Origin: an uncultured Eubacteriales bacterium
GTDB lineage: Bacteria > Bacillota > Clostridia > Christensenellales > Borkfalkiaceae
Length of the DNA: 6,373 nucleotides
Assembly: GCA_900556195.1 (NCBI GenBank)
Contig: USOJ01000066.1
Span: forward strand, 1 to 6,373
Direction: 5' to 3'
Shown here: one piece after another, positions 5,005 to 6,373 of the stretch
Layout: the number at the start of each line of letters is the position of its first letter
Position numbering within the stretch: position 1 is the first letter of the stretch
Translations under genes and position numbers: made by a program
Notes under the pieces: model-generated
What the model saw: the letters and a program-made list of their open reading frames with translations, nothing else
What the model was told of the DNA's origin: nothing
Databases searched by the model: none

Positions 5005-6373
5005 ATGTCGGACAAACAAAGCGACGCATACGATCTTGATACAAAAATCGACGAATTTCTTACGCCTCATACCGTAAAAAAAGAAAAAAAGCGTAAGCCG
5101 TCGAATAAAAATAAAGTTCCGGAAGAAGTTTTACCCGAAGACAGGTTTAACCCCAATCCGAAATTCGGTTTGACGAGCGAGCAAGTTCTTACCCGTCAAT
5201 CTCAATATCAATGCAACGTAAAAGGAAGACAATATTCAAAGTCGGTCGGAAAGATTATCTGTTCGAATTTATTTACGTTTTTCAACTTGCTCTGCGTCGT
5301 TTGTCTTGCGGCGTTGCTTTTCGTGAATTCTCAAGCAAAAACTCCCGACGAAAAAGTAGGTATTTTTAATTTCACTTTCGTCATAATATACGCTTGCAAT
5401 CTCGCAATCGGTATAATTCAGGAGATTAAAGCCAAGAAAACGATAGAAAAATTGTCGCTTCTGAACGAACCCGTCGCTCACGTCGTGCGAAACGGTCAAA
5501 GCGCAGATATTCCCGTAAACGAAATCGTTTTAGACGACGTGGTAAAATACTCTACGGGCAATCAGATATCCGTCGACGGGACGCTTTTATCGGGTATGCT
5601 CGAAGTAAACGAATCCATGCTTACGGGCGAAAGCGTTCCCGTCAAAAAGAAAGTCGGAGATCAGGTACTTGCAGGCAGTTTCGTAGTAAGCGGAAACGCG
5701 TTGATCGTAGCGGACAAAGTCGGCGAAAGCAGATATATCCAACAATTGTCCGCAAAAGCGAAAAAATACAAAAAGCCTTCGTCCGAACTTATGTCTACCC
5801 TTACCTGGATAATAAGAGTTATAGGTATCTTAATTATTCCGATAAGTATAGGCGTGCTATTGACTAATAAGGCGGTTTTAATTGCAAACCCCATATCACG
5901 CGACGATAAAGTTTACGCGATTGCAGGCAAATTAACTCAACTCGGAGTCGTTGAAATGGTTAAAAGAACGACTTCGGTCGTTCTCGGAATGATTCCGTCC
6001 GGAATGTTTTTGCTTACCACCCTTGCATTGGCTGTCGGCGTTATACGTCTTGCAGGTAAAAATACCTCCGTACAGGATATGTACGCGCTTGAAATGCTTG
6101 CGAGAGTAGACGTGTTGTGCCTTGATAAAACGGGAACGATAACCGACGGAAGAATGAAGGTTTCTAACTGCGTTTTATTCAAGAGCGATTACAAATACAC
6201 GATAAACGACATAGTTTCGTCTATGCAATACGCTTTGGAAGACAATAATCAGACCGCAACCGCATTGCGCGCGTATTTCGGATCGGAAAAGAAGTTAGTG
6301 GCGATTAAAACTATCCCCTTCTCTTCCGCGCGTAAATATTCGGCTGTTTCCTTTTCGGACGGAATAGCGGCTG
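5005..6373 (+). CDS. Cation-transporting P-type ATPase (Exp7/CtpE-like), C-terminus cut by window edge
   Basis: The visible 456 residues show a canonical ion-pumping P-type ATPase that would use ATP to move a cation across the membrane. In order: a Lys-rich extension (1-54), an N-terminal cation-ATPase segment (FGLTSEQVLTRQSQYQCN, about 54-71), M1 and M2 (about 88-108 and 122-140), an actuator domain with LTGES (206-210), M3 (about 268-288), M4 with GMIPSGMFLLTT (328-339), phosphorylation motif DKTGT with Asp374, and the start of the nucleotide domain with PFSSARKYS (438-446). The LCLDKTGTITDGRMKVSN and PFSSARK blocks are typical of the group related to pneumococcal Exp7 and mycobacterial CtpE. 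CtpE is linked to calcium, but the substrate cannot be fixed here. The ATG start is supported by AAAGGAG 6 nt upstream and a strong promoter. The rest of the nucleotide domain, the GDGxND hinge and M5 onward lie beyond 6373. The gene diverges from the aminopeptidase operon. Confidence 0.93.
   Translation, partial: MSDKQSDAYDLDTKIDEFLTPHTVKKEKKRKPSNKNKVPEEVLPEDRFNPNPKFGLTSEQVLTRQSQYQCNVKGRQYSKSVGKIICSNLFTFFNLLCVVCLAALLFVNSQAKTPDEKVGIFNFTFVIIYACNLAIGIIQEIKAKKTIEKLSLLNEPVAHVVRNGQSADIPVNEIVLDDVVKYSTGNQISVDGTLLSGMLEVNESMLTGESVPVKKKVGDQVLAGSFVVSGNALIVADKVGESRYIQQLSAKAKKYKKPSSELMSTLTWIIRVIGILIIPISIGVLLTNKAVLIANPISRDDKVYAIAGKLTQLGVVEMVKRTTSVVLGMIPSGMFLLTTLALAVGVIRLAGKNTSVQDMYALEMLARVDVLCLDKTGTITDGRMKVSNCVLFKSDYKYTINDIVSSMQYALEDNNQTATALRAYFGSEKKLVAIKTIPFSSARKYSAVSFSDGIAA

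Noticed and set aside
5269..6182. Minus-strand frames at 5269-5499, 5661-5894 and 5937-6182
   Set aside because: Antisense to the clear P-type ATPase coding sequence; no ribosome binding site or domain support.

Overview
The window looks like a chromosomal piece of a Firmicutes/Clostridia-type bacterium. The DNA is AT-rich but full of CpG-containing codons (TCG, ACG, GCG). Ribosome binding sites are strong AAGGA/AAGAGG types, and three promoters are near sigma-A consensus with 17-nt spacers. A YlxY-like deacetylase homolog sits next to an M16 (MlpA-like) peptidase, as in Bacillus. The species cannot be told; an uncultured gut-type clostridial lineage would fit. I see no RNA gene, mobile element, CRISPR array or tRNA.

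Layout. Reading leftward from about 4830, a promoter (TTGACT-N17-TATAAT) drives an M29 family aminopeptidase (3540-4772). This overlaps directly into a 563-residue membrane protein (1861-3552) recognisable as a strongly degenerate heavy-metal (P1B) type P-type ATPase. Next comes a 60-nt gap holding a second minus-strand promoter and an 11-bp perfect inverted repeat. It is followed by a TTG-started YlxY/PdaB-like polysaccharide deacetylase homolog (1074-1799) and, overlapping it by 14 nt, an M16 zinc peptidase that runs off the left edge (1-1087). To the right, a divergent plus-strand promoter (TTGAAA-N17-TATAAT with extended TG) drives a canonical cation P-type ATPase of the Exp7/CtpE-like group (5005 to beyond 6373), cut by the right edge.

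How they may work together. The deacetylase-like and M16 genes are a translationally coupled pair. The aminopeptidase and pseudo-ATPase are a second coupled pair that could read through into the first. The most unusual item is the pseudo-ATPase. It is an intact reading frame with about eight membrane spans in P1B order, but it lacks the actuator domain with TGE, the CPC metal site, the HP motif and most of DKTGT, while keeping the generic HAD residues (Asp, Ser, Lys, Asp/Asp). It is therefore unlikely to pump ions and may have been repurposed. A second unusual item is the inverted repeat at 1803-1844. One arm contains the ribosome binding site of the deacetylase gene; the other lies upstream of the predicted transcription start, between -35 and -10. 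Read-through mRNA could thus hide the ribosome binding site, while mRNA from the local promoter could not.
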